From the NCBI GenBank assembly GCA_026770575.1, contig MU657557.1, positions 35,688-48,297 on the forward strand: a stretch of 12,610 nt of DNA, written 5' to 3'. This document shows positions 1 to 7,400 of this stretch, in pieces (the stretch's first letter is position 1; each line of letters opens with the position of its first letter). Origin of the DNA: Pelagophyceae sp. CCMP2097 (lineage: Eukaryota > Sar > Pelagophyceae). Made by a program: the position numbers and the translations under genes. A model generated the notes under the pieces. The model was not told where the DNA came from and did not search any database. It saw nothing but the letters and a program-made list of their open reading frames with translations.

Positions 1-510
1 GAGCTTGGCCGGCGTGCAGTGACAAGGAGCCTCGAGAGCGGTTTGAAGTCCTTCTATACCGTAGGCCAGCGTCCTCGTTGGACGCGTCCCCATCCGCCAG
101 GTATACTCGGTGTCCTCTTTCTACAGAAATCTTCGGAGCTCTCTTTGTCACTGCCCGTCCACGCCCTGCTCGTCCACGACACGCGTCGCGTAAGCTCCCC
201 CCCCCTGACCCCGACACGCGCCGATACGTGAATATTCTCCCCCCCCCAAAAGAAGAAGAAAAAACGAACCCTGAACCCTTCGTTGCACGCACTTTGAACC
301 AGCCCCGCCGGAAGGAAATTTCTAGGGCAAGGGGAAACCTCTGCAAGTGCAAGAAAATACGCGCAAAAGTTGAATTGAACGGAAGTGACGTCAGTATTTC
401 CAAAAGATCTCGAAAGATCGTTAAAAATTTAATGAAAACGATGGAAACGATTTATCTTGCATCCTTCCGACAGAACAATCTTAGATTGTACTCTTGTACG
501 CCAAGTATGC
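1..510. other. Left-edge stretch with no supported gene
   Basis: Nothing here reads as a convincing gene. The longest open frame (78-557, plus) gives a low-complexity Pro/Arg/Lys-rich translation with mixed codon use. It crosses C homopolymers near 198-205 and 240-247, followed by a purine run (KEEEK), which is typical of non-coding sequence. The stretch from about 300 to 480 is A+T-richer than the rest. No tRNA, splice-bounded exon or repeat was recognised. Confidence 0.4.
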
Positions 511-519
511 GCTGTGGAC

Positions 520-790
520 CGGTGCTCGCCGGCGCTGGCCCTAGCGTTCTACGCTGATGGCGTCGCGTCGAGGATCCAGTCCATCGTCGAGTGCTCGTCG
601 CATGCCGCGGACGCGCGCGACGCGTTTCTGTTGGTGGGCAGCTTTGTGGTGACTGGCCTGGCGTCCAAGCACTCGCACCTCAAGCACCTCTTTGCGCGGC
701 TGTCGTCGAACCAGATCGATGAGGGCAACCGCACGGCGGTGTCTCGGTGACATACTCTTCCTCAACACGTTCATCATGTCCGCGTTCTGA
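520..790 (+). pseudogene. Unrecognised coding fragment with a terminal frameshift
   Basis: I do not recognise this protein. From about 520 to 747 one plus-strand frame has strong coding character: most codons end in G or C, and the translation is balanced and protein-like (for example FLLVGSFVVTGLASKHSHLK and HLFARLSSNQIDEGNR). It ends at TGA 748-750 just after T-A-V-S-R. A second frame immediately continues protein-like as G-D-I-L-F-L-N-T-F-I-M-S-A-F and stops at 788-790. This suggests either a frameshift near 740-747 or a missed splice. No upstream coding exon with the same composition is visible, so it is either the last exon of a gene that begins outside the window or a relic. The A+T-rich tract after 840 ends the signal. 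Confidence 0.3.
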
Positions 791-1009
791 GATAGCGCGT
801 GGAGCGGGACTCTCGTGCTGGACACGTTTTCAAACCTGTTGTTTTCACAACATTTTTTTCTTTTTTTTGTAAGTCTTGCAGGCTATCTACTTTAGCTCGG
901 AGGCAAAAGAAGAAAACACGGAGGAAAGGACCCAGGCCATGCCCTGGGCCGGTGCGCGGTACATCCTCATCCCGAATGAACTCGAAAAAGCCGCTGACGC
1001 CCCACCCTC

Positions 1010-1215
1010 CAACCGGCAACGCCAACGAACCAGACCGAAGTGCCAAAGTGACTGGGCACCCATACCACCGCGAGGAGACGCCGCGCTATATGTGCTGACG
1101 CGCTCTCCGAGGCCCTGGCTCCGGGCCTCTGGGCCTGGTTGCCAACCTTTGACTCGGGTTTGGCGGTTATTCCCCTTTGGGGCAGCCCCACCCAGGGTGG
1201 ATCTTAAGCAAGCAA
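1010..1215 (-). repeat. 206-bp inverted repeat, copy A
   Basis: The reverse complement of this segment matches 6063-6268 along 206 bp with no gaps and 12 mismatches by my hand count (about 94%). The match starts abruptly at TTGCTTGCTTAAGATCC (reading leftward from 1215) and ends at GCCGGTTG. Flanks beyond both ends are unrelated between the copies. It contains an open frame of about 65 codons. However, the differences between copies are mostly amino-acid changing (about 8 residues changed against 3 silent codons), so the frame does not look maintained as protein. It is a dispersed repeat or the arm of a larger inverted-repeat structure. No target-site duplication was found around 1010 and 6268. 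Confidence 0.85.
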
Positions 1216-1224
1216 TCTATTTTA

Positions 1225-2332
1225 GACAGGTTCACTTTATTAGACAGCTTCGCTTTTTTGAACAAGTTCAGAACTCAGAGTTCAGGCGATAGTTCAGAAC
1301 ATGTTCAAAATATTTATTGGCTGTGAGGCTGACTGGCCGTGCTGTGCGCTTCTCATGGCGAGGCTGACGTGTCCTGCAGAGAACAAAAGGTCAAACGCGA
1401 CGCAGAAAAAGTTGAATTTGCACTCAACTGCATTTCTAAATTCGCGCTGTACCTGCGCTGTACACAGTTGCAGCTTCAGCATTTGAATTTTGAACAGGAA
1501 TCTGAAGCAACCGCCTCTCGCCCGCCTCGCCACAGACTGGCACAGTCCTCGTCAGCTCGCCAGCTCGCCCGACTCCTCCAACCTCAAGTAAGATGGCGCG
1601 CTCTCGGGGGCCGGTCGGCCCCGCGACCGGCGCGCGCCTCGACGGAGGCCGCGGCACGATCGGCGCCGCCCCGCGGGGCACTGCTCCTCCGCGCGCGCCC
1701 GCTGCCACTCGCGCCCCGGGCCGGACACGGACACTCCTCGCCGGGGCGCATGGACGGACCCCGCGGCACGCAATAAACGCCGTTCAACCCTCGTATTTTC
1801 CAATGTGCAAGGCAGTTCTGAACCAGTTCAGAACACCGATTTCTGAACTCAGAACAAGTTCAGAGCAGTTCAGAACAGCGTATTTGCGTTTTCTGAATTC
1901 CTAGTCTGAGTTCAGATTAACCAGTTCTGAACTAGGAATTCTTAGTTCGGACCTAGTTCTAAACTGAGAAAACCCGCGTCGCCCTCCCGCGTCGCCCTCG
2001 GCGCCGGCGCGGGGGCCGAAGGGTTTGCCATCCTCGTCACCGTCAAGCAGCGACCCCCAAATGTGGCTGTCTCAATTGTTCAAAACATTAAAAATAAATT
2101 TAGTGAGGCTTTGTTCAAATCCAGATCAGGTTCGAAATGCCGCCGGTGGGGTTCGAACCGGCTCACGATTTCGATGGGACGTGACTGCAATCGCCAAAAT
2201 AAAGAAGATAAAATGCCGTCGCCTCCGGGGCTGAACTCAAAGTGCAAATACGATTTCTGAACTCTTCTGAACTGTCGCCTTAACTCGTATTTGCGTACGA
2301 GTTCTGAACTAGTTCAGAAAAGTGAACCTGTC
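1225..2332. mobile_element. TA-flanked non-autonomous element, Tc1/mariner-like signature
   Basis: The ends are perfect 14-bp inverted repeats: GACAGGTTCACTTT at 1225-1238 and its complement at 2319-2332. They are flanked by TA at 1223-1224 and TA at 2333-2334, as expected of a transposon that duplicates a TA target (Tc1/mariner superfamily; inference from the ends only). Just inside both ends are repeated GTTCAGAA/TTCTGAAC octamers, including a perfect 18-bp palindrome TTCTGAACTAGTTCAGAA at 2302-2319. The interior contains a very G+C-rich block (about 1590-1770) followed by CAATAAACG. No transposase frame is visible, so it would need a transposase supplied elsewhere. Confidence 0.6.
2302..2319. 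repeat. Perfect 18-bp palindrome of the GTTCAGAA motif
   Basis: TTCTGAACTAGTTCAGAA equals its own reverse complement. It lies just inside the right end of the TA-flanked element and overlaps it by one base. Half-sites of the same octamer recur about ten times between 1260 and 2320, and again at 2463 and 2538-2557. It could be a subterminal transposase-binding site or a hairpin; the choice is inference. Confidence 0.6.
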
Positions 2333-2334
2333 TA

Positions 2335-2522
2335 GGAAGCCCCTCCCCCTATTGGATTCTGCTCCCTATTCGATACGGAATGGCCAATGAGAGGGCTCGA
2401 AAATGCAATTTGTTTAGAAAAGCACTTTTGCACCAATCCAAGAGCTTCAAAAGTGTGAAAAAGTTCAGAAGAAGGTTGGAATCCAATAGGGGGTCCTGAA
2501 TCCAATAGGGGGAAGGACTTCC
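2335..2522. mobile_element. 188-bp MITE with about 25-bp terminal inverted repeats
   Basis: The left end GGAAGCCCCTCCCCCTATTG (continuing GATTC) is matched, inverted, by the right end, which reads GGAAGTCCTTCCCCCTATTG from the other strand. The ends are identical except for three bases over 25. TA flanks both ends (2333-2334 and 2523-2524). The left TA is shared with the right flank of the preceding 1.1-kb element, so the two abut at the same target dinucleotide. A 15-bp direct repeat GAATCCAATAGGGGG occurs twice near the right end (about 2479-2512). It is too short to encode protein. Confidence 0.65.
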
Positions 2523-2562
2523 TATTATTTGTCATTTTCTGAACCAGTTCTGAACTACAGTA

Positions 2563-2709
2563 AGAAGTTCCACCCCCAAATAGAATCGGCTTTCCCGGAA
2601 TTCCCCCGATTAGAATCAACCTTTTTCTAAACATATTATATTTCCAAGCTCCCTGATTGGTCAGAAACGATTCTAATTGGGGATTATTCTAATTGGGGGT
2701 GGAACTTCC
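2563..2709. mobile_element. 147-bp MITE of the same terminal-repeat family
   Basis: The ends are inverted repeats: left AGAAGTTCCACCCCCAAATA, and right (read on the other strand) GGAAGTTCCACCCCCAATTA. TA lies outside both (2561-2562 and 2710-2711). The terminal repeat aligns with that of the 188-bp element 40 bp to the left (pattern GGAAG-YY-CC-W-CCCCC-W-ATT-R-GA-W-T). The two therefore belong to one family, with this copy carrying a mutated first base on the left. There is no coding capacity. Internally GATTCTAATTGGGG and TTCTAATTGGGGG repeat near the right end. Confidence 0.6.
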
Positions 2710-2711
2710 TA

Positions 2712-3437
2712 GTTAATTAAAGTAGACGCGCTTTTCGAGCGCAGCGAGCCGAAATCGCTGAATAAATTTTAAGCCGCTCGTGTAAAAAGTCTTACCGGAC
2801 TTAGCTCTGGTTAACGGATCGATATCCGTTTTTGCACTCAAACTCCGAACTAGGAGGCACCGCCCAGCCGCACACCGACGTCCCCTGGGGTCAGGAGTGT
2901 CGCGACGGACGCGCCACGACGCCTATACCCCGGAACCGCGAGCCTCCTTTCCCCTGGAGGCGCGCGGGCTGTTTTCGGTGTGTCCGAAAATGGTCTCGCC
3001 TGAAGCGCTCTAACTTCGCGATGCGGTCAGCCTCATCCGATAAGAAGCCGGTTCCGTGGCCGGGACGAACCGCGCGTGCGCGCGCCGCCGCCAGACCTCG
3101 CCTGCCGGCTCGGGGAAGGCCGTCGGGCCTAGGCTCGGCAGCCCCACTTTTGCGCGTTCGTTTGGGCGAAACTTGGCTCGCTGCCCTCGATAATCACGCC
3201 TCGGGAGGTTCATATCAAATCTTAAGTACTGCACGCATGTTCCAAAGTCAAATTGCCAAAATTTAAAACGACATTCCGTTAAACTTTGGGCGCGAGTATC
3301 TCAGCGCGGACCCCGCCCGCGGAGCTAAAGTTGGCGGATCGTGAAAGCTCGCGTCGAGGCGCGTCGACTCCATAAACAGTTTGTCTCAATTCGAGAATCG
3401 TAATTTTGAGAAGCGGGTCTAATTAAAGTGAAACTGT
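2712..3437. other. Gene-free spacer with mixed composition
   Basis: No frame here looks coding on either strand. Features seen are a 7-bp hairpin AACGGAT-CGAT-ATCCGTT near 2814-2831, a G+C-rich block around 2840-3180 with scattered Arg/Pro-rich shadow frames, and a shared TAATTAAAGT decamer near each end (about 2714 and 3420). It may be old transposon or LTR remnant, but I see no paired ends. Confidence 0.35.
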
Positions 3438-3438
3438 C

Positions 3439-3461
3439 TACAGGGTGAATGTGAGAGTAAG
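3439..3461 (+). repeat. Extra copy of the 23-bp terminal repeat
   Basis: This 23-bp stretch, beginning TACAGGGTGAATGTGAGAG, is identical to 3596-3618, 157 bp downstream, and is inverted relative to 5400-5419. It begins with the same TA-CAGGG junction. It is either the outer end of a slightly longer element (3441-5417) or a remnant of an earlier insertion of the same family. Confidence 0.7.
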
Positions 3462-3696
3462 GTACTCTAACCCGGGCTCTGCAGCACGACTCTTCTCCAA
3501 TGAGTGTACGATCGCTGAAGTGACTTCTGGGTCTGGGACACGTATGACCTGGGGTATTGTGAATTCTAACGATTTGAATTTCTATATAAATCAAGTACAG
3601 GGTGAATGTGAGAGTAAGATGATGGCCAAAGGCAACCCGCTGCCTTTTGGTTCTTAAAACTTAAGCGAATCGACAGTGCCTGTCGCCGTTGCCTTC

Positions 3697-3960
3697 TTAA
3701 AATATAAGATAATCGGCCTTGGGGGCTGTCTTCAGCCGTCCTCGGGCGACAAATATGGCAATGCAGTTGCCCGTCTTGTCCAAGTGGTGCACCTTGGGGC
3801 CGTCCCGAGCTGTTGCGTCGCGACGAGCGTCGCCTCGAGGTCGCACCCGACGGCCATCGTCTCAGCGTGAACGAGCCGCTGACGGTGAAGTTCTTGAGCG
3901 CGCAAATTTGCAATCGCTTGCGAGTCCGCGCGATGCCTGGAGCGCGATCATCTGCGCGCC
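3697..3960 (-). pseudogene. Decayed minus-strand reading frame, unrecognised
   Basis: On the minus strand, protein-like sequence is spread over more than one frame. One frame gives a helical, G/C-ending stretch (SQAIANLRAQELHRQRLVHA, then E-T-M-A-V-G-C-D-L-E-A-T-L-V-A-T). After a one-base-type shift near 3795 a second frame gives K-V-H-H-L-D-K-T-G-N-C-I-A-I-F-V-A-R-G-R and ends A-D-Y-L-I-F at TAA (3697-3699). An in-frame stop at 3862-3864 blocks the second frame upstream. I do not recognise the family. The stop overlaps the CTTCTTAAAA repeat that recurs near 5183, so the 3' end may be part of the repeat. A frameshifted relic is the simplest reading; a short missed intron is possible. Confidence 0.25.
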
Positions 3961-4960
3961 GTCAGCGCCGCGGTGTGCCGTGGAGACGTTCAACCCCGTC
4001 GCCGTCGCTGCGACGGTGAGCACCAGGTACCTCCGGGGTCCCAAGAAGGGTCCCAAAAAAAGGGCCCGAGAAGGGTCCCCAACAAAATGATTCATACCGT
4101 ACTCACGCTCTTTCGCACGTGGCCGACGACTGGGGATTCTAGTTTCGAACTATGCATGGTCCAACACCGCCAGGCAAGCGCCGGGGCGTCGGCCGACCCG
4201 CGTGCTTACAGGGTTCGCGGGCGGGGTCAGGGAGGTTGCTCGACTGTTGGGTCAATGCTGGTCATAGGAAGATGCCCGATGGCGCGCGCCGCTCCTCACG
4301 GGCGATCCCCGCAGCCGAACAGGCCCATAAACGCCAAGAGCCGCGGCGCGGGCGCCGTCATCCTAAACGCCATTCCCACCTCGCGGTCGTGCCTCGCGGT
4401 CGCATGCAGTCGCCTCATCCGCACCAGGGCGATTCCAAAGGATGGCGCGGCGTGTGCCCTCGCTCCCGACGTCACGGGAGCGCCGCGTGTGCGCACCAAC
4501 GTCACCGCCGACCGCCTATTTGATTTTGGAACTTGGACGCCCTTCCGTTTCAAAGGCCTGGGATGTTCCAAGGCTTGGGATGTTCCGCGCCGGCGTGGCG
4601 CAGAGATCCGACGATGCACCACGGCGGACGGCGGCGCTTTGTTGGCGCTGGACACGGCGGGGGTGTCGTCGTCTGCGGCCTAGGTGATGGAGGCATGGAC
4701 ACGTTGAAACTGGTGCTATGCAGGTAGGCGCTTGACAGATTGATGCTCTCACTCCGTGGCGAGGCCCTCCACCAGCTCGGATCGACCTGTGGCAGGGAAT
4801 ACCCGAGACAAGTGCAATGTACGGCGCACACATGGCGCGCCTTGGACGACGATGCATAGAGCCAAGCGCATGGGCCCTTCTTTGTGCTTCTTTGAGCTTT
4901 CGAGATATTATATATTGACTGAAGCCTCTGCTGTTCACCTTAGAAAACAGCCTCCCATGC
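3961..4960. other. Element interior, G+C-rich, no supported gene
   Basis: Several overlapping frames are open on both strands through 3973-4940, but none has a recognisable domain. Their Arg/Ser/Pro/His-rich translations look like shadows of G+C-rich sequence. Local structure includes a degenerate four-unit run of GGGTCCC-AAGAA at 4036-4080, and a 17-bp tandem duplication (AAGGCCTGGGATGTTCC then AAGGCTTGGGATGTTCC) at 4553-4586. Confidence 0.35.
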
Positions 4961-4971
4961 AGTTTCCGGAT

Positions 4972-5393
4972 TATAAATTAAAACCCTCGTGCCTCATGCA
5001 GATACGGGGTGTTATAACTGCGTCCAGCATTCTGGTTCCGGTTCGATTCCCCCGATATGTTTTTTTTGCCCTTCGCCTCATGAGACATTTTTCTATTTTT
5101 TTGTTTTCCACCACTCAACCACGCACGCGGCGGGCGAAACGCCTTTTTAAGATAACGTCGGCCCGCCAGTGCCTTTTGCCTTCTTAAAAAATAAGCGACT
5201 GGGGGCAGAGGCCGCCTTTGCCTTTAGATAAAATCCATTATCTTACTCTGCAACGAGTCCCGAGTTTTCCGGCAGAGAAGCATGGTTGAGGCCCTTCGGG
5301 TCGATTCCAGTCGCTCCTGCGCAGGACCTCTTGATCTGCACGTGGCTCTCTGAGAGTTCTTGTCGTCTCCCCGGGGTATAAATTAAAACCCTC
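4972..5393 (+). repeat. Direct 17-bp repeat TATAAATTAAAACCCTC
   Basis: TATAAATTAAAACCCTC occurs at 4972-4988 and again at 5377-5393, the latter directly inside the right end of the 1.8-kb element. This suggests an internal duplication of the element's end or a nested older copy. Between them lies a B-box-like GGTTCGATTCC (5040-5050) and a run of eight T (5060-5067). Confidence 0.55.
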
Positions 5394-5417
5394 ACCCTCA
5401 CTCTCACATTCACCCTG

Positions 5418-5500
5418 TAATGAGGTTTAGGTTTTTCTTAATGAGGTTTAAGCTTTTAGCGGGATTTGAGATGAGGTTTTATCATTTCTTAATGAGATCG
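5418..5500 (+). repeat. Degenerate tandem TTAATGAGGTTTA motif
   Basis: The motif TAATGAGGTTTA appears at 5418-5429 and 5439-5450, as ATGAGGTTTT at 5471-5480 and as TTAATGAG at 5489-5496. The reverse complement AACCTCATTA recurs at 7049-7058 and 7156-7165. The cluster sits between the right end of the 1.8-kb element and the transposase N-terminal frame. Confidence 0.4.
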
Positions 5501-5600
5501 CTGCTGCGACGCGCAGTATATTCAACCCTCACCTCACGCGGAGCAATCATCATCGCAGCGTGGCTGTTTTTCTTTCCCGCGCTGCTTTCCCGCGGCGGCG

Positions 5601-6059
5601 ATGCTTCCTCGCACTCGGCGCGGCGTGTCCGGGCCCGGCGGCAGCATGGGCTTCGGCGGCGACGACGACGAGGATGCGCTGGCGCAGGGTGGCGATTCGG
5701 ATTCGTTCGGCGCCGACACGGACTCCGGTGACGGCTTGGACAGCGACGGCGGCGAGGCCGAGCTCCCCGGGCCTGAGCCGAAGAAAGCCAAGGTAGATGG
5801 CCGACCGAGCGGCGCCGCCGTGGTCCGTCGCGTGCTGCATGGAGAGTACGCCACAAAGAAAGCCGCGATTGCTGCGGGCAAGGCCTGGTCTGTGACTGAC
5901 ACGGTGCGATTCGACGGGGGCTCGTGGTTGTACGCGGCGCGCTGCCGGCGGCACGCCAATTGCCCTGTGCGTGCTCGCCACAGTCTTGTGTAGAAGAGTT
6001 TCGCTCGGCCCGTCGGCATCCATTCGCACCCGTTCATTTTGAATACCTATGAGGCGTGA
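5601..6059 (+). pseudogene. Mutator-like transposase N-terminal zinc-finger fragment
   Basis: The open frame from ATG 5601 runs 130 codons to an amber TAG at 5991-5993. Residues about 20-56 are acidic and Gly-rich. A basic P-K-K-A-K-V patch near residue 60 looks like a nuclear localisation signal. Residues about 75-125 carry T-K-K-A-A-I-A-A-G-K-A-W and W-L-Y-A-A-R-C-R-R-H-A-N-C-P-V-R-A-R, resembling the FLYWCH/WRKY-GCM1 type zinc finger of Mutator-like transposases and FAR1-type proteins. The Cys pair is residues 115 and 121. The matching H-S-H lies beyond the amber, in the same frame, at codon positions 141 and 143, giving C-x5-C-x19-H-x-H with a stop inside it. The frame then ends at TGA 6057-6059, four bases before repeat copy B. 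Decay is the simplest reading; a splice at the GT near 5988-5990 is an alternative. A second possible start is ATG 5646. Confidence 0.5.
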
Positions 6060-6062
6060 GGG

Positions 6063-6268
6063 TTGCTTGCTTAAGATCCACCCTGGGTGGGGCTGGCCCA
6101 AAGGGGAATAACCGTCAAACCCGAGTCGAAGGTAGGCTTCCAGGCCCGGAGGCCCGGAGCCAAGGCCTCGGAGAGCGCGTCAGCACATATAGCGCGGCGT
6201 CTCCTCACGGTGGTATGGACGCCCAGTCACTTTGGCACTTCGGTCTGGTTCGTTGGCGTAGCCGGTTG
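6063..6268 (+). repeat. 206-bp inverted repeat, copy B
   Basis: This is the partner of 1010-1215 in opposite orientation (194 of 206 identical by hand count, no gaps). It begins four bases after the end of the zinc-finger frame and ends 100 bp before the transposase-core fragment, so it separates the two transposase pieces. Its open frame (6087-6269) closes right at the repeat end and shows no sign of protein-level conservation against copy A. Confidence 0.85.
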
Positions 6269-6368
6269 ATTATTTATATCCCGGGAAAGACCTATAGGTC
6301 GACCGGCAGTTTCAGAAAAGTTTCAGAAAAGTTTCGACGCCGGGGACATCTGCACGTCGGCCGGCATC

Positions 6369-6772
6369 ATGGAGATCTGCGAGCCTATCATGGTGCGGGA
6401 CCACGACGAGCTCCAGCAGTGGGCGCACGAGCCGTACAAGCCCATCTGCCTGGGCGTGGAGACGAGCTTGGTCATGAAGGAGGAGACGGAGATCATCAAC
6501 GGCGTCGAGACTACGCGGCTCGTGGAGAAGCTGGCAATCGACGCCGTCTTCTCGTCGTACGCGCTCCTCACGTTCGCGATGCAGCTGCACGCCCTCGGGA
6601 TCGAGTTTACCTTGCAGAGCGACGGCACGTACCGACTCATCAACGTCGGCTGGGTCTTCGTCGTCACGCTCTTTACGTACTCGCAGTGGTGCCGGTGGAC
6701 CTCAGCGCCGCGCAGCTCGCCGAGGCGCTGCACCAGGCGTCCCTCTGCGGCTTCCTGAGCCCGGCCAAGTAG
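6369..6772 (+). pseudogene. Mutator-like transposase core fragment, first catalytic Asp
   Basis: From ATG 6369 (open upstream to 6270) the frame reads K-P-I-C-L-G-V-E, then A-I-D-A-V-F-S-S-Y-A-L-L, then F-T-L-Q-S-D-G-T-Y-R-L-I-N-V-G-W-V-F-V-V. This order (pF-v-lG, vFST-LL, then l-D-gTYrl-g) is that of the region leading into the first catalytic aspartate of Mutator-like (MULE) DDE transposases. That residue would be Asp85 here, counting from ATG 6369. After about 6685 this frame turns Arg/Ser-rich and ends at 6758. Another frame then gives V-P-V-D-L-S-A-A-Q-L-A-E-A-L-H-Q and stops at 6772, so a frameshift is likely near 6660-6690. The second Asp and the Glu of the DDE triad are absent. Two TTTCAG acceptor-like sites at about 6310-6326 precede it, so it may once have been spliced to the upstream zinc-finger piece. 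Family call is by pattern memory only. Confidence 0.45.
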
Positions 6773-7400
6773 GGCGCCGCATCATCCAGGCCACCGCCGC
6801 GGCTGGGCGCCGCCCAATCCCGCGCTCCAAAAATCGTCGCCGGCCGCACTCCTCGCCTCCGAAATGCGGCGGCCTCCTGGGCGCCGAGTCGCCATCTCTT
6901 CGCCGCAGTGGCGACTGGAATCGGCGCTTAAAGGCTTAAAGTACAAATATCTCGTGCGGTTTACAAAGGACGATGGCATAGGCCGCAGTGAAGGCCTTGA
7001 GGGGGGCTGTATTAAAGAAAGAGGGTGCCTGTGGGCGGTGCCGATTGTAACCTCATTAACCAAGGCCGACAAACCTCATTTCACCGATCATACCCCGCCT
7101 GAATTCGGCTTCACCCATTAATTTTAACGTAAAGCGTAGGAATTCCTACAATTGTAACCTCATTAGGAACAATTTCTCCAAGCCGAGGACGCGTAAGCCC
7201 CCACGACAAGGCCTGCCTTTGGCGCGCAAGAAGCAAGTCCGACTCCGTCACGGCCCAGTGACGAGATCTCGCGAGCCCGCGGGCCTGAGAGATTCTTCTG
7301 GCTCGCACCCTCCGGGACCCATTCGGGCAGCCGCAGCGGCCCCGGCGGGCCGAGGCTATAGCGGCCATCATGACGGCCTCGACGAAGGCGCTGGCGTGCA
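6773..7400. other. Spacer with hairpin and short direct repeats
   Basis: No gene is supported. A hairpin lies at 6881-6926: GCGCCG-AGTCGCCA pairs with TGGCGACT-GGAAT-CGGCGC (14 bp with a 5-base bulge, 14-base loop). ATTGTAACCTCATTA is repeated exactly at 7044-7058 and 7151-7165. AAACCTCATTT lies between. The remainder to 7400 would be the 3' flank of the minus-strand sulfotransferase. No AATAAA is evident on that strand close to its stop. Confidence 0.4.

Larger units (their letters stand above)
3598..5417. mobile_element. TA-flanked 1.8-kb element with 20-bp inverted ends
   Basis: The left end CAGGGTGAATGTGAGAGT (3598 onward) is matched in reverse at the right end (5400-5417, reading ACTCTCACATTCACCCTG). 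TA flanks both sides (3596-3597 and 5418-5419). A CAG start plus a TA duplication is typical of Tc1/mariner-type elements; that assignment is inference. A further inverted match lies subterminally: AGAGTAAGATGATGG at 3608-3622 against the complement of 5234-5248, with one mismatch. TGCCTTTTG...CTTAAAA...AAGCGA occurs at 3641-3669 and about 5171-5199. No intact transposase is recognisable. The interior contains a decayed minus-strand frame (3697-3960), a G+C-rich block to about 4700 and an A+T-richer tail. Confidence 0.5.

Noticed and set aside
967..1191. Small conserved protein encoded by the 206-bp repeat (minus strand, with counterpart 6087-6269)
   Set aside because: It starts at GTG rather than ATG, and differences between the copies are mainly amino-acid changing. 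The frame is probably incidental.
1300..1802. Solo LTR beginning TG and ending CA, with CAATAAACG near its 3' end
   Set aside because: No target-site duplication or second LTR was found, and TG/CA ends are common by chance.
2131..2175. GGTTCGAA and GGGGTTCGAACCGGC look like a tRNA T-arm on either strand
   Set aside because: The five-base T stem has at least two mismatches on both strands and no matching acceptor 5' strand or D arm is found. It is at best a decayed tRNA-like relic.
4036..4080. Lys-rich run G-P-K-K-G-P-K-K-R-A-R as a nuclear localisation signal of a real gene
   Set aside because: It comes from a degenerate GGGTCCC-AAGAA tandem repeat within a frame that has no other coding support.
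5300..5320. GGGTCGATTCC resembles a Pol III B box
   Set aside because: It has one mismatch, no stem pairing, no A box and no T-run terminator.
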